DNA from: Companilactobacillus keshanensis
Lineage (GTDB): Bacteria > Bacillota > Bacilli > Lactobacillales > Lactobacillaceae
Direction: 5' to 3'
NCBI RefSeq assembly: GCF_003946205.1
Contig: NZ_RHOS01000014.1
Span: forward strand, 1-60,530
DNA length: 60,530 bases
The notes under the pieces were generated by a model, which had not been told where the DNA came from, did no database searches, and saw only the letters and a list, made by a program, of their open reading frames with translations. The translations under genes were made by a program, and so were the position numbers. Below are positions 8,331 to 19,038 of the stretch, in pieces; the stretch's first letter is position 1, and each line of letters opens with the position of its first letter.

Positions 8331-8966
8331 ATGTATGGAATTCACAGAAAAACTACTGGTGCCAAAATATTTATATTAGTAACTCAAATAATTTACTTAC
8401 TAGTAATTTTATTATTTATCTTTCCACATTTTGATGATTTTATGATGGAAAATATCAATCTCATGATCTGGATCACTTTTTTAAGATTAAACGCAATGAT
8501 GTTTTTCTGGCTTCCTCGCGGAATTGGCTGGAAAGAGTCCATTGGCAATAGTTTGGCATTTGGATTGTATTATATTGGATTTCCACTTTTAGCAATTTTT
8601 GGAAATATCGCTCCTGGCATGATTATTGGTGGTTGGACCTTGTTCATTGCGGGATCATTGATCAATACTACTTCCGAATTATTACGCAAACCATTTAAAG
8701 ATAATCCGCGAAATAAAAATAAATTATACACTGGCGGACTATTCAAATACGCCATTCATATTAACTATTTTGGAGATATCTTGTGGGTTCTTGGACTTGC
8801 ACTAACAACTTGTAACTGGTGGGGATTGATCATTCCTTTGCTCCTACTCTGCATGTTTGTTTTCATTTATATACCTAATGCCGATAAATATTTACAAAAA
8901 CACTACGGTCAAGCATTTGTTAATTATCATAGAAATACTAAAGAATTGATTCCATTTATCTGGTAA
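8331..8966 (+). CDS. DUF1295 / isoprenylcysteine methyltransferase-like integral membrane protein
   Basis: 211 residues with about five to six membrane segments. The C-terminal part has the layout of the steroid-reductase/ICMT-like fold: a TGGLFKYAIHINYFGDILW stretch in place of the usual RHPxYxG motif, then a hydrophobic pair, then a ..ADKYLQKHYGQAFVNYHRNT.. amphipathic tail. His and Asn in KYAIHINYFG suggest a retained cofactor pocket. Most such bacterial proteins are functionally unknown. Coupling to the MFS exporter 22 bases upstream suggests the two act on the same lipid or small molecule, which is inference. Confidence 0.75.
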   Translation: MYGIHRKTTGAKIFILVTQIIYLLVILLFIFPHFDDFMMENINLMIWITFLRLNAMMFFWLPRGIGWKESIGNSLAFGLYYIGFPLLAIFGNIAPGMIIGGWTLFIAGSLINTTSELLRKPFKDNPRNKNKLYTGGLFKYAIHINYFGDILWVLGLALTTCNWWGLIIPLLLLCMFVFIYIPNADKYLQKHYGQAFVNYHRNTKELIPFIW

Positions 8967-8968
8967 AC

Positions 8969-9006
8969 AAAAATCGTACTTGCAAATTTTGCAGGTACGA
9001 TTTTTT
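8969..9006. terminator. bidirectional terminator
   Basis: AAATCGTACTTGCAAA and TTTGCAGGTACGATTT pair almost fully, with A/T runs on both sides, between convergent genes ending at 8966 and 9005. Confidence 0.9.
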
Positions 9007-9604
9007 ATTCAAATAATTTATCACTATCTTCATTAACATTTCCACCAACAACCAACACTTGAAAGGTTATCAACACCATTTGTAACGCTGGAATATAAAT
9101 CAAAATCAATACCCAGATGATTATTTCAGCTCCCACAAACTGCCAACTGGTCAATGCACGATAGATCTTCATATGACGAATACTTATGGCAATTTCTTTA
9201 TGTCCAGCATTCTCATTGGCTTTGGCAATAGCATATGTCAAAATTACATATGCAAATGACCAGAAGAAATAAACAATAGCATAAAAGATTTCCGGACCTT
9301 GAGCATTCAAATCACGGCCTACCCAGGCAGTCGCTACGGGAATAAAAGATGTCGTAAACATCCAAATATTGTTGATCCAAAATATCTTTCTCGTAACTAA
9401 TTTTGTTTTTGTAAACATGTAGTGGTGATTGTACCAAGCAATTCCAATAAATAACCAGCCCACAGCATACGATATCATGTAAGGTACTTGCGATAAGATT
9501 GCCGATAACTTGGCTGATTCCGGAGTCTTAAACTCCAAAATCATAATGGTTAAAATAATTGCTATAACGGCATCTGTAAAAGCCTCAACTCTTGATTTAT
9601 TCAA
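9005..9604 (-). CDS. TMEM175-family (DUF1211) potassium channel-like membrane protein
   Basis: 199 residues with about six membrane segments. The first helix carries the family signature R-x3-F-[TS]-D-A-[VI]-x-A-I-x2-T (RVEAFTDAVIAIILTIMI), the selectivity region of TMEM175 channels. The start is TTG at 9604: GGGAGGG sits 7 bases upstream and the signature then lies at the very N terminus, as in the family. The longer frame up to 9682 overlaps the whiA terminator and lacks an RBS. A K+ leak channel in the cytoplasmic membrane is the family expectation. Confidence 0.85.
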   Translation of the reverse strand: MNKSRVEAFTDAVIAIILTIMILEFKTPESAKLSAILSQVPYMISYAVGWLFIGIAWYNHHYMFTKTKLVTRKIFWINNIWMFTTSFIPVATAWVGRDLNAQGPEIFYAIVYFFWSFAYVILTYAIAKANENAGHKEIAISIRHMKIYRALTSWQFVGAEIIIWVLILIYIPALQMVLITFQVLVVGGNVNEDSDKLFE

Positions 9605-9650
9605 AAAAATCCCTCCCTGAAAAGTCAACTTATTATAGCAATATTGATTA

Positions 9651-9688
9651 AAACAAAAAAAGAAATTGTTTAAGATAAACAATTTCTT
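9651..9688 (-). terminator. terminator of whiA
   Basis: On the minus strand AAGAAATTGTTTA..ATAAACAATTTCTT-type hairpin followed by a T-rich run. It begins at the whiA stop codon, so TMEM175 is probably transcribed separately. Confidence 0.75.
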
Positions 9689-10623
9689 TAAACACTAGTA
9701 CTTTCAGCTATTTGATTGATCTTTCTCAATCGATGATTAATACCAGATTTAGAAATAGAACCACTAGGCACCATTTCACCTAATTCTTTTAATGATACTT
9801 CTGGATTATCCAGTCTCAAAACTGCAATTTCCTGCAATTTTTGTGGAAGTGAATCTAATCCGATGGTCGTTTGCAGATATTTAATATTGTTTATCTGTCT
9901 CTCTGCTGCCTCAACCGTTTTATTAATATTAGCATTCTCACAGTTAACTAAACGATTTACTGAGTTACGCATATCGCGAACAATTCTAATATCCTCAAAC
10001 TTCAGCATCGCATTTGTTGCACCAATAACTTGTAAGAAGTCAGCAATTTTTTCTGCTTCCTTTAAGTAAACAATATAACCATTGCGGCGTTTAGTTATTC
10101 TTGCATTCAAGCCAAAATGATTCATCATCTTGGCAACACTCTCATTATGGGATTCATATAATGAATAAATTTCCAAATGATAACGTGATGTTTCTGGATT
10201 ATTAACACTGCCTGTTGCTAAAAAAGCTCCACGTAAATAAGATCTCATTCTCTGATCTTCGTTTAAGATATCCTTTGGTACATCGGTATTGATCGATAAT
10301 CCACTTTCATCTAAGATTCCTAAATCAGTCAACACTTTATTCGTATCATATTTGAGACGAACTAAGTATTGATTGTTTTTTTTCAATTTCATTTTTTTAC
10401 GGACCAAAAGTTCTGATTCCATCCCGTATTTTTGCTTGATCAAAGAAAAGATTCTTCTAGCAATTGCCGGATTTTCTGTTTGTGCAGTCAAAACAAAATG
10501 ATGATTCTGTATACTAAGCGAACCATTCATTCTCAAAAGTGCTGATAATTCAACACGGGCATGTTCGGGATGAACTTCCAAACTAGTGAGTTCCTTCTTT
10601 ACTTCACTTGCGTAAGAAGCCAC
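9688..10623 (-). CDS. whiA: DNA-binding regulator WhiA
   Basis: 311 residues. It has an N-terminal homing-endonuclease-like (LAGLIDADG-derived) domain (about 20-190, including [17 protein letters not shown]) and a C-terminal helix-turn-helix (about 225-305, ..[27 protein letters not shown]..). In non-sporulating Firmicutes WhiA affects cell division and chromosome segregation. The start is GTG, whose G is shared with the yvcK stop codon (TAGTG), and GAGGTGAG in the yvcK end provides the ribosome site. This implies translational coupling in a rapZ-yvcK-whiA operon. Confidence 0.97.
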   Translation of the reverse strand: MASYASEVKKELTSLEVHPEHARVELSALLRMNGSLSIQNHHFVLTAQTENPAIARRIFSLIKQKYGMESELLVRKKMKLKKNNQYLVRLKYDTNKVLTDLGILDESGLSINTDVPKDILNEDQRMRSYLRGAFLATGSVNNPETSRYHLEIYSLYESHNESVAKMMNHFGLNARITKRRNGYIVYLKEAEKIADFLQVIGATNAMLKFEDIRIVRDMRNSVNRLVNCENANINKTVEAAERQINNIKYLQTTIGLDSLPQKLQEIAVLRLDNPEVSLKELGEMVPSGSISKSGINHRLRKINQIAESTSV

Positions 10624-11657
10624 TAGTGTCTCACCTCATTTTTTCTGTTTCCTGATTGAAAGGCTAGATTTAAAATTTCACGAGCAATTCTAGCACCATC
10701 ATGAAAAGCACCTTTATCGTGAAGAGATAGAAAGTCATCTTGAATAACCCGACATCCCATATCACGCAAGCCCTTAAAATCAGGTGTAACTTGTTTAACG
10801 TACTCATCATATTTCTTGTGATCCATATAATTTTCTGGAATCTCACGAGTATTGACCAATACGGTATCAATATAATTTCCACCCAAATGTTCATTCAAAA
10901 CATTCACATGGTCTGCATCTGTAAAGCCTTCTGTTTCACCGATCTGAGTCATAATATTACAAATATAAACGACTTCGGCCGGAGTTTGTCGCACTGCCTC
11001 ACCTAAATCACTGATCATCAGGTTAGGCAAAATACTAGTAAATAAACTTCCTGGTCCTAAAACAACCACATCAGCCTGCATGATCGATGCAACGACGGGC
11101 AATAACGATTTAGGTACTTGATCTGGTTCATCTGAATCAGTGACCCAAACACGCTTAACATGCTTACCGGAATGAGTTATCTCATGCTCCCCAGCAAGAG
11201 TGGTTCCATCGGTAAATTCAGCATTCAATGTCAACTTGGTATTGCTGGCCGGATACACATGACCATCAATTTTCATCATTTTGGATAGTTCTTGTACAGC
11301 ATCAAAAATGTTAGGTGACATCTCGGAAAGTGCCGCAATTATCAAATTACCGATCGCATGACCAGAGAAGAAGTCATCATTAGTATTGAAACGATATTGA
11401 AATACATCGAGATCAACTTTTGGCAAATCTGATAAAGCGGCTAAAACATTTCGAATGTCCCCTGGTGGCACAACGTTAATATAGTTTCTGATAATCCCAG
11501 AAGATCCTCCATCATCCGCTACAGTAACGATTGCAGTAATATCTGCATCTTTATTTCTCAAACTATTTAAAACAACTGGTAATCCAGTTCCCCCACCTAT
11601 AACAACAACTTTTGGACGACGCCCCTTAACAACACGAACTATCCTATTTGTTGGCAT
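10623..11657 (-). CDS. yvcK: gluconeogenesis factor / cell-wall regulator of the YvcK (GlmR, CofD-like) family
   Basis: 344 residues. The nucleotide-sugar-binding Rossmann start [18 protein letters not shown] and the conserved [10 protein letters not shown] and [13 protein letters not shown] loops are present. In Bacillus this protein binds UDP-GlcNAc and promotes growth on gluconeogenic carbon sources and GlmS activity. ATG at 11657 is chosen over TTG at 11663 because GAAGG is then at a normal 9-base distance. The gene overlaps the end of rapZ by about 14 bases and shares one base with whiA, so all three are coupled. Confidence 0.96.
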   Translation of the reverse strand: MPTNRIVRVVKGRRPKVVVIGGGTGLPVVLNSLRNKDADITAIVTVADDGGSSGIIRNYINVVPPGDIRNVLAALSDLPKVDLDVFQYRFNTNDDFFSGHAIGNLIIAALSEMSPNIFDAVQELSKMMKIDGHVYPASNTKLTLNAEFTDGTTLAGEHEITHSGKHVKRVWVTDSDEPDQVPKSLLPVVASIMQADVVVLGPGSLFTSILPNLMISDLGEAVRQTPAEVVYICNIMTQIGETEGFTDADHVNVLNEHLGGNYIDTVLVNTREIPENYMDHKKYDEYVKQVTPDFKGLRDMGCRVIQDDFLSLHDKGAFHDGARIAREILNLAFQSGNRKNEVRH

Positions 11658-12558
11658 CTTCAATTACCTTCTTTTGAGATTTATCCATATCACGGTGTGT
11701 AATATCGACATAGTAGTTTTCTTTCAGATCGGTTCCTAAACGCTGTGCAATGGCCACTGACCGATGTTGTCCACCAGTACAACCAATAGCAATCGTTAGA
11801 CTAGTTTTACCTTCCTTTTTATAACCAGGCACAATATATTTAAATAAATCATATAGTTTTTTATAAAATGTTTCAGTCTGTTCATCGTTCATTACATAGT
11901 CATAAACCGGCTTGTCCAGTCCGGTTTTTGTTTTCAATTCATCAATATAATATGGATTCTTCAAAAATCTAACATCCATAACTATATCTGCATCGATTGG
12001 TAATCCATATTTAAACCCAAATGACATTACTTCAATATGGAACGTTGGTACAGCTGAACTTTCATGGAAGTTATCAAAAATTTCTTCACGAAGTTGGCGT
12101 GGAGTCAGATCAGATGTATCAATTTCAACTTGAGCACGACTCTTGATCTCAGACAATAACTCACGTTCTTTTTGAATACCGTCTAATAGACGACCTTCCA
12201 TTGCTAACGGATGACTACGTCTGGTTTCTTTATATCTGGAAACAAGTTCTTCATCAGAGGCATTCAAGAATAGAATTTTCATATTAACTTTTTGCTGTTT
12301 TTCTTGTTCGTCCTCATCCATTTGTGAAACCATTGAAAAAATTTCATCATAGAAAGCACGAGAACGAATATCAACCACCAAGGCTACCTTGTTGATCGTT
12401 CCAGATTCATGAACTAACTCCCAGAACTTGGGCAAAAGATTTGGTGGCATATTATCAATACAGAAATACCCCAGATCTTCAAAAGACTGCATAGCAACAG
12501 TTTTACCTGCGCCACTCATACCAGTCACAATAACTAAATTAAGCACGTCTTTTGACAT
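11644..12558 (-). CDS. rapZ: RapZ/YvcJ-family P-loop nucleotide-binding protein
   Basis: 304 residues. Walker A GMSGAGKT near residues 13-20, a second basic loop, and the C-terminal [16 protein letters not shown] motif of the family are visible. In E. coli RapZ guides RNase E to the GlmZ sRNA; in Firmicutes (YvcJ) the activity is GTP/ATP hydrolysis with an effect on competence. The role here is therefore known only at the family level. It is first in the rapZ-yvcK-whiA operon, and GAGGTG precedes the ATG. Confidence 0.95.
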   Translation of the reverse strand: MSKDVLNLVIVTGMSGAGKTVAMQSFEDLGYFCIDNMPPNLLPKFWELVHESGTINKVALVVDIRSRAFYDEIFSMVSQMDEDEQEKQQKVNMKILFLNASDEELVSRYKETRRSHPLAMEGRLLDGIQKERELLSEIKSRAQVEIDTSDLTPRQLREEIFDNFHESSAVPTFHIEVMSFGFKYGLPIDADIVMDVRFLKNPYYIDELKTKTGLDKPVYDYVMNDEQTETFYKKLYDLFKYIVPGYKKEGKTSLTIAIGCTGGQHRSVAIAQRLGTDLKENYYVDITHRDMDKSQKKVIEDANK

Positions 12559-12582
12559 AAGTACACCTCACATTCGGATATA

Positions 12583-12611
12583 ATCATACCACAGCAGCCC
12601 TGGTGTGTCAT
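12583..12611 (-). promoter_or_regulatory. promoter of the rapZ-yvcK-whiA operon
   Basis: On the minus strand ATGACA (12611-12606), 17 bases, TATGAT (12588-12583), about 25 bases before the rapZ start. Upstream 12612-12705 shows no further feature. Confidence 0.65.
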
Positions 12612-12705
12612 TTTAAAGATCATTAAACAATCCTACATGAACAATTTTTTTAATTATATTCTCTAATAGACTTTCTTCATTACCTAAAAATTTGATAATA
12701 TATCG

Positions 12706-12736
12706 AAAAAAAACAACCCATTTAGGTTGTTTTTTT
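12706..12736 (-). terminator. terminator of uvrBA
   Basis: AACAACC-CATTTA-GGTTGTT with a T run on the minus-strand side, about 45 bases after the uvrA stop. Confidence 0.85.
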
Positions 12737-12781
12737 GTACTTCAAATTAATCCTGATATTTTCTTGATGTAGAGTTAAATA

Positions 12782-15649
12782 CTATTTCTTGGCTATTTTC
12801 TCTTCCGCATCAATTGTACGTTTAGTATCACGTTCCAAGATAGGTTTCAAATACTGGCCAGTGTAACTTTCTTTGACGTCACAAATTTCTTCAGGTGTTC
12901 CGATAGCAACGACTTGTCCACCGTCTTCTCCACCTTCTGGTCCAAGGTCAATTACCCAATCAGATGACTTGATGACATCCAAATTATGTTCGATAACCAA
13001 AACAGTATTACCTTCATCAACTAACCGTTGCAAGACCCCAAGTAATCGCTTGATATCGTCAGTATGCAATCCAGTTGTTGGCTCATCAAGAATGTAGAAA
13101 TTTTGACCACTAGACTTCTTGTATAATTCAGAAGCTAACTTCATTCGTTGAGCTTCACCACCAGATAATTGTGTAGCTGATTGCCCCATTGAAACATAGC
13201 CTAAGCCTACATCAACGATCGTCTGCAGTTTTCTTCTGATCTTAGGAATATTACTAAAGAAGTCTAAAGCATCTTCAACCTTCATATCCAATACTTCAGC
13301 AATATTTTTCCCCTTATATGTAACTTCAAGAGTTTCTGAATTATAACGTGTTCCATGACAAACCTCACATGGCACATAAACATCAGGTAAGAAGTTCATT
13401 TCAATTTTAATAATTCCATCACCGTGACAATTCTCACAGCGTCCGCCTTTGACATTAAATGAAAATCTACCTTTTTTGTATCCACGTAATTTCGCCTCAT
13501 TTGTTTGAGCAAACAAATCACGGATATCGTCAAATACTCCAGTATACGTAGCTGGATTACTTCTTGGTGTGCGTCCAATTGGACTTTGATCAATTGCAAT
13601 CATCTTTTCCAATTTGTCGTAACCGGTAATTTTCTTATACTTACCCGGTTTATTAGAGTTACGATTCATCTTTTGCGCCAGAGCACGTTTCAAAATTGTA
13701 TTAACTAACGTAGATTTACCTGAACCGGAGACGCCAGTAACAGAAATGAATTTACCTAGTGGAAAACTAACGTCAATATTCTTAAGATTGTTTTCTGCTG
13801 CACCAAACACTTCAACAAAGTCGCCACTGCCAGATTTTCTCTCTAAAGGAACGGGAATAAATTTTTTACCTGAAAGATACTTACCAGTTAATGATTTAGT
13901 ACTACGCATAACTTGTTTAGGTGTTCCAGCAGCCACGATTTGACCACCTTTTTCACCCGCGCCAGGTCCAACGTCAATCAAATAATCAGCAGCCATCATA
14001 GTATCCTCATCGTGCTCAACGACAATCAAAGTATTACCAAGATCACGCATCTTCTTTAAAGAACTGATCAAACGGTTATTATCACGTTGATGCAATCCAA
14101 TTGATGGTTCATCTAAAATATACATAACACCTGATAAGTTTGAACCAATTTGAGTAGCCAAACGAATTCGTTGTGCTTCACCACCAGACAGAGTTCCAGC
14201 TGAACGAGATAATGTTAAATAATCCAAACCAACATTGATCAAGAAAGTAAGTCTATCTTTTACCTCTTTGAGGATCGGCTTAGCAATAACTGTACTCTGC
14301 TCACCTAAGGTGATCTCTTTGAAGAATGGTAGCTCATCTTTAATCGACATGTTGGACACATCGGCAATATCTTGCCCTGAAACTTTAACAGCTAAAGCTT
14401 TTTCATTCAATCTCTTACCATGACAAACTGGACAAGTAAGTTCAGTCATATACTTACGCATAACTTCACGAGTGAAATCACTGTTTGTTTCATGATAACG
14501 ACGATTAATATTATTGATTACACCCTCAAAAGGAACATCAACATCACGAACATTCCCAAAATCATTTTCGTAGTGGAAGTGGAATGTTTTACCATTAGAA
14601 CCATACAAAATAGTGTTCTTCGCATCTTCTGGCAATTTTTCAAATGGTACATCCATATCAATCTTGAACTCTTTACAGGCTTGAGCCAACATCTGTGGAT
14701 AGTACTGTGAACTGATCGGATTCCAAGGAATAATAGCACCTTGAGCTAGAGTAACACTTTGGTCAGGCACTACTAAGTCGATATCTACTTCTAGCTTAAT
14801 TCCCAACCCATCACAATTCTCACAGGCCCCGAAAGGTGCATTGAACGAGAATAATCTAGGTTCAAGTTCACCGACCGTAAAACCACAGATAGGACAGGCG
14901 TTATTTTCGGAGAAAACCATCATATCTTGACCGATCACATCAACGTTCATGTATCCATCAGATAAGCGTAAGGCTGCTTCAACTGAATCAAATAAACGTG
15001 ACTTGATATGGTCATTGATCACAATTCTATCGACAATAACATCAATATCATGTTTTTTATTCTTGTCCAAATCTAGTTCTTCGCCTACATCATGAGTTTC
15101 ACCATCAACTCTGATTCTGACATAACCTTGCTTCTGAATTTGTGCCAAAGCCTTTTTATGTTGACCACGTTTAGATCTAATAACCGGTGATAATACTTGT
15201 AGTTTCGTACCATCATCCAATTTCAAAATAGCATCAACCATCTGTTGAGCTGATTGGCTCGTGATAACTGTCCCATCATTAGGACAAATGGGTGTACCTA
15301 CACGTGCCCACAATAAACGTAAATAATCATTAATTTCCGTAACAGTACCAACAGTTGAACGAGGATTTTTAGAAGTCGTCTTCTGGTCGATCGAAATAGC
15401 TGGACTTAGCCCATCAATAGAATCAACATCTGGTTTATCCATCTGTCCTAAAAATTGTCTAGCATAAGACGACAAACTTTCAACGTAACGACGCTGTCCT
15501 TCAGCATACAAAGTATCAAATGCCAGAGAACTCTTACCAGAACCTGATAACCCCGTCATTACAACTAATTTATCTCTAGGGATAGTAACATCAATGTTCT
15601 TTAGATTATGAGCTCTTGCCCCATGGATCACAATTTTGTCATTTAACAT
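12782..15649 (-). CDS. uvrA: excinuclease ABC subunit A
   Basis: 955 residues, full length. The damage-recognition ATPase of nucleotide excision repair. Two ABC ATPase modules: the first has GLSGSGKS (about 33-40), the second GVSGSGKST (about 640). Both carry LSGGEAQR signatures. Cys pairs of the zinc modules are intact ([32 protein letters not shown]). It starts 2 bases after the uvrB stop, so uvrB and uvrA are co-transcribed. The upstream LexA box puts the operon under SOS control. Confidence 0.98.
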   Translation of the reverse strand: MLNDKIVIHGARAHNLKNIDVTIPRDKLVVMTGLSGSGKSSLAFDTLYAEGQRRYVESLSSYARQFLGQMDKPDVDSIDGLSPAISIDQKTTSKNPRSTVGTVTEINDYLRLLWARVGTPICPNDGTVITSQSAQQMVDAILKLDDGTKLQVLSPVIRSKRGQHKKALAQIQKQGYVRIRVDGETHDVGEELDLDKNKKHDIDVIVDRIVINDHIKSRLFDSVEAALRLSDGYMNVDVIGQDMMVFSENNACPICGFTVGELEPRLFSFNAPFGACENCDGLGIKLEVDIDLVVPDQSVTLAQGAIIPWNPISSQYYPQMLAQACKEFKIDMDVPFEKLPEDAKNTILYGSNGKTFHFHYENDFGNVRDVDVPFEGVINNINRRYHETNSDFTREVMRKYMTELTCPVCHGKRLNEKALAVKVSGQDIADVSNMSIKDELPFFKEITLGEQSTVIAKPILKEVKDRLTFLINVGLDYLTLSRSAGTLSGGEAQRIRLATQIGSNLSGVMYILDEPSIGLHQRDNNRLISSLKKMRDLGNTLIVVEHDEDTMMAADYLIDVGPGAGEKGGQIVAAGTPKQVMRSTKSLTGKYLSGKKFIPVPLERKSGSGDFVEVFGAAENNLKNIDVSFPLGKFISVTGVSGSGKSTLVNTILKRALAQKMNRNSNKPGKYKKITGYDKLEKMIAIDQSPIGRTPRSNPATYTGVFDDIRDLFAQTNEAKLRGYKKGRFSFNVKGGRCENCHGDGIIKIEMNFLPDVYVPCEVCHGTRYNSETLEVTYKGKNIAEVLDMKVEDALDFFSNIPKIRRKLQTIVDVGLGYVSMGQSATQLSGGEAQRMKLASELYKKSSGQNFYILDEPTTGLHTDDIKRLLGVLQRLVDEGNTVLVIEHNLDVIKSSDWVIDLGPEGGEDGGQVVAIGTPEEICDVKESYTGQYLKPILERDTKRTIDAEEKIAKK

Positions 15650-15651
15650 AT

Positions 15652-17667
15652 TTACTTCATTTCCGCCTTTAATTCTAGAATCGTGTCACGTAAATTAGCT
15701 GCTGCCTCAAAATCAAGTTTCTTAGCTGCTGCCTCCATTTGTTCTTGTAAGTTAGATAATAGTTCTTTTTGTTCCTTTTTAGACATATCCTTAAAGTCCA
15801 GATCGTCATTAATTTTTTCGGTTTCAGATGCCTTATTATCAACCTTTTGGAACATTGAAATAGCATCCCTGATTGGCTTAACAATCGTAGTGGGTGTAAC
15901 GCCATGTTCCTTATTGAAGGCCATCTGCAATTCGCGACGATGTGCCGTTTTATCAATGGCTCCCTTCATTGAATCAGTCTTTGAATCAGCGTACATAATA
16001 ACGCGTCCATTTTCATTACGCGAGGCACGTCCAATGATCTGTACAAGTGATCTTTCAGAGCGCAAAAATCCTTCCTTATCCGCATCTAAAATGGCTATCA
16101 AAGAGACTTCTGGTACATCAATACCTTCACGTAATAAGTTAATACCGATCAAAACATCAAATTTACCTAATCGCAGATCACGAATGATCTTAGTACGTTC
16201 CAAGGTTTTGATATCACTGTGTAAATATCTAACTTTAATACCGAGATCTTTAAAATAATCCGTCAGATCCTCGGCCATTTTCTTAGTCAGAGTCGTCACA
16301 AATACACGTTCATGTTTAGCTACACGGTCGTTTATTTCACCAACTAAATCATCAATTTGTCCCATGATCGGACGTACTTCAATTACTGGATCTAGTAACC
16401 CAGTTGGACGAATGATCTGTTGTGCGACATGATCTGTTCGATCCATTTCGTAAGGCCCCGGAGTAGCTGAAACATATAATATCCTATTAACATGTGTTTC
16501 AAACTCTTCAAGTTTTAGTGGTCTATTATCCAAAGCACTAGGCAAACGGAAACCATAATTTACTAGCATTTGTTTTCTGGCACGATCCCCGTTATACATA
16601 CCTCGAATCTGTGGCATGGTAACATGTGACTCATCAATCATAATATTGAAATCTTTAGGGAAGAAATCGATCAATGTAAATGGAGGCTCACCTTCAGCCC
16701 GACCTTCCATGTGACGTGAATAATTCTCGATACCAGATGTATAACCCATCTCACGCATCATTTCAATATCATATTCAGTCCGTTGCTTGATTCTTTGAGC
16801 TTCAAGTAATTTACCTTCTTTTGTAAATTGAGCAACTTGAATGTCCATTTCTTTTTGGATTCTATCCAGAGCCTCTTCCATCTTAGAATCAGAGATCATA
16901 AAGTGAGTAGCTGGGAAAATTCCGATATGATCCATTTGACCCTTTACTTCACCAGTTAAGGCATCCATTTCAATAATTCGATCAATTTCATCACCAAAAA
17001 ACTCAACTCGAATAGCATTGTCATCACGAGAAGCTGGGAAAATATCGACGACATCACCACGCACACGAAAGCGTCCACGTTGGAAATCAATGTCATTTCT
17101 CTCAAATTGGTTATCGACCAATTCTTCCAATAGTTTATTACGAGCTAATCCCTGACCAACGCGTAAAGAAATAATACTATCAGAGTATTCTTTAGGATCA
17201 CCTAAACCAAAGATACAAGAAACAGAAGCCACGACAATAACATCGTTTCGTTCTAAAAGTGAACTAGTCGCGGAGTGTCGTAACTTATCGATTTCATCAT
17301 TGATACTAGAATCCTTTTCGATATAAGTATCACTTGAAGGCACATAGGCCTCTGGCTGATAGTAATCATAGTAACTAACAAAGTATTCCACGGCATTATT
17401 AGGGAAAAATTCCTTAAACTCTCCGTATAATTGACCGGCTAAAGTCTTGTTATGTGAAATTATCAATGTTGGCTTGTTAAGATTTTTGATGACATTAGCC
17501 ATGGTAAATGTTTTACCCGTACCAGTAGCACCCTCAAGAATAACTTCCTTATCACCATCTTTAAAATCCTTAGTAATTTTGTCAATTGCTTGAGCCTGAT
17601 CTCCAGCAGGTGCATACTTGGAAACCAAATCAAATTTATTATCGTCTACTCGATCTATCACAGACAT
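15652..17667 (-). CDS. uvrB: excinuclease ABC subunit B
   Basis: 671 residues. The damage-verification helicase-like subunit that takes over from UvrA and recruits UvrC. Walker [10 protein letters not shown] (about 45-53), the beta-hairpin [21 protein letters not shown] (motif II), motif [14 protein letters not shown], and a C-terminal UVR coiled coil (last 40 residues) that contacts UvrC. GGGAGGGT precedes the ATG. Its leader contains a strong intrinsic terminator between the LexA-overlapped promoter and this start, which is odd. Confidence 0.98.
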   Translation of the reverse strand: MSVIDRVDDNKFDLVSKYAPAGDQAQAIDKITKDFKDGDKEVILEGATGTGKTFTMANVIKNLNKPTLIISHNKTLAGQLYGEFKEFFPNNAVEYFVSYYDYYQPEAYVPSSDTYIEKDSSINDEIDKLRHSATSSLLERNDVIVVASVSCIFGLGDPKEYSDSIISLRVGQGLARNKLLEELVDNQFERNDIDFQRGRFRVRGDVVDIFPASRDDNAIRVEFFGDEIDRIIEMDALTGEVKGQMDHIGIFPATHFMISDSKMEEALDRIQKEMDIQVAQFTKEGKLLEAQRIKQRTEYDIEMMREMGYTSGIENYSRHMEGRAEGEPPFTLIDFFPKDFNIMIDESHVTMPQIRGMYNGDRARKQMLVNYGFRLPSALDNRPLKLEEFETHVNRILYVSATPGPYEMDRTDHVAQQIIRPTGLLDPVIEVRPIMGQIDDLVGEINDRVAKHERVFVTTLTKKMAEDLTDYFKDLGIKVRYLHSDIKTLERTKIIRDLRLGKFDVLIGINLLREGIDVPEVSLIAILDADKEGFLRSERSLVQIIGRASRNENGRVIMYADSKTDSMKGAIDKTAHRRELQMAFNKEHGVTPTTIVKPIRDAISMFQKVDNKASETEKINDDLDFKDMSKKEQKELLSNLQEQMEAAAKKLDFEAAANLRDTILELKAEMK

Positions 17668-17684
17668 ACCCTCCCAAAAAGGCT

Positions 17685-17720
17685 AAAAAAGACACCTAAC
17701 TCAAATATGAATTAGATGTC
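17685..17720 (-). terminator. intrinsic terminator between the UMF1 gene and uvrB, inside the uvrB leader
   Basis: On the minus strand GACATCTAATTC and GAGTTAGGTGTC form a 12-bp stem (two G-U pairs) with a 6-base loop, followed directly by TTTTTT. On the plus strand the same stem would have A-C mismatches, so it works in the minus direction only. It can end the upstream MFS transcript, but it also lies downstream of the predicted uvrB promoter. Confidence 0.85.
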
Positions 17721-17736
17721 ATTTGCGTTAGGCACA

Positions 17737-17765
17737 ATTATATTGGTTCTATATTACCATAGCGA
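17737..17765 (-). promoter_or_regulatory. predicted uvrBA promoter
   Basis: Minus-strand TATAAT at 17742-17737 with a weak -35 (TCGCTA, 17765-17760) 17 bases upstream. It begins within 25 bases of the stop of the preceding MFS gene and overlaps the LexA box. Confidence 0.6.
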
Positions 17766-17776
17766 ACATATTTTCG
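17763..17776. promoter_or_regulatory. LexA (DinR) box of uvrBA
   Basis: CGAACATATTTTCG matches the Gram-positive LexA consensus CGAACATATGTTCG at 13 of 14 positions. It covers the -35 area of the uvrBA promoter, a standard repressing position. Confidence 0.85.
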
Positions 17777-17784
17777 CCACTATC

Positions 17785-19029
17785 TTACTCGTGGGCTGTT
17801 AACCTTGGTAAATAGGCAAATATTACCAGACCAATCAAGAATAAAATACTCAATGATGCCGCACCAATTGTTGATTTACCAGTAATTTGGGTAACGATTC
17901 CGACCAATACAGGTCCCATGACCGCTGAAAATTTACCTAAAATATTATAGAATCCAAAAAACTCACTACCAGATTTTTTAGGAATTAAACGTCCAAAATA
18001 TGAACGACTAAGTGCTTGAATACCGCCTTGACTTGTTCCTACTAAGACAGCCAATATCCAAAAATCAATTGTTGTCTTTAATCTCAAGGCATACAAACAA
18101 ATACAGAAATATAAAATAATACCAATAAAAATCCCTGTTCTAGTTGATGTTTTATTAGCTAACCAACCATATAGGATTGAAAACGGAAAAGCTATTAACT
18201 GAACAACTAATAGCACGATCATCAGAGTAGTCGTGGTAATCCCCATATCCATGCCAATCGATGTTGCCATCGTAAAAATAGTATCTACACCGTCAATATA
18301 AAAGAAATAAGCAACCAAGAACCATGCGGCGGCCTTATATTTTTTGATATGTTTTAAAGTCTCATAAACACGTTTAAAACTCGATGAAATAGGCTTAGTA
18401 CTAGCTTTCAATGAATATACCTGATGAACATTTTTAATCAATGGAATATAAAAAATTATCCACCAGGCGGCGGCCAATACAAAACTCCAGCGAGCCACTC
18501 CATAACTGCCTAGCATACCAAATCCACTAGTTAACTGCAGTATCAAGAAGAGGATAAAAGCTAAAACACCGCCTAAATATCCAAATCCATAACCGTACGA
18601 AGATAAAATATCCATATCTTTATCATCCGATACATCAGTCAAAAAACTGTCGTAGAATAAATTACCACCAGAATAACCAATAATCGATAGAATATAAACT
18701 CCCAGTAACCAAGCCCACTGTGTTGATGGAACAACACTCAAGCCAAAAGTCATGACAACCCCCAAGATGGCAAAGATATTCAACATTTTTTTCTTAGCTT
18801 TAGGATAATCTGCTAAAGCTCCTAATACTGGTGCCAATATGGAGACAAGTAAAGTCCCAAAGCTATTAGCATATCCCCAATAAGCCGTCGCATTAGCTGG
18901 AGTGACACCACCATTTTGAGCAACAGATTTGAAATAAACTGGTAAGACCGCAGTTGTAACAATAATTCCATACCCCGAGTTGGCCCAGTCATAGAAGATC
19001 CAGCTCCACTGTTGTTTGTTAAATCGCAT
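17785..19029 (-). CDS. MFS permease of the UMF1 / Atg22-like family
   Basis: 414 residues with about 12 membrane spans. The N terminus FNKQQWSWIFYDWANSGYG and the DSFLTDVSDDKDMDILSSYGYGFGYLGG stretch (given as two anchors: FLTDVS and GYGFGYLGG) are hallmarks of UMF1-type transporters, related to yeast Atg22 amino-acid effluxers. AGGGGGATTTT precedes the ATG. It starts 9 bases after the phosphodiesterase gene, so the two form a transcription unit. The transported substrate in bacteria is not established. Confidence 0.88.
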   Translation of the reverse strand: MRFNKQQWSWIFYDWANSGYGIIVTTAVLPVYFKSVAQNGGVTPANATAYWGYANSFGTLLVSILAPVLGALADYPKAKKKMLNIFAILGVVMTFGLSVVPSTQWAWLLGVYILSIIGYSGGNLFYDSFLTDVSDDKDMDILSSYGYGFGYLGGVLAFILFLILQLTSGFGMLGSYGVARWSFVLAAAWWIIFYIPLIKNVHQVYSLKASTKPISSSFKRVYETLKHIKKYKAAAWFLVAYFFYIDGVDTIFTMATSIGMDMGITTTTLMIVLLVVQLIAFPFSILYGWLANKTSTRTGIFIGIILYFCICLYALRLKTTIDFWILAVLVGTSQGGIQALSRSYFGRLIPKKSGSEFFGFYNILGKFSAVMGPVLVGIVTQITGKSTIGAASLSILFLIGLVIFAYLPRLTAHE

Positions 19030-19038
19030 AAAATCCCC

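Noticed and set aside
15683-16258. 191-codon open frame on the plus strand opposite uvrB
   Set aside because: It lies wholly inside the 3' half of a well-conserved uvrB, has no ribosome site and a Ser/Ile-rich composition typical of antisense frames.
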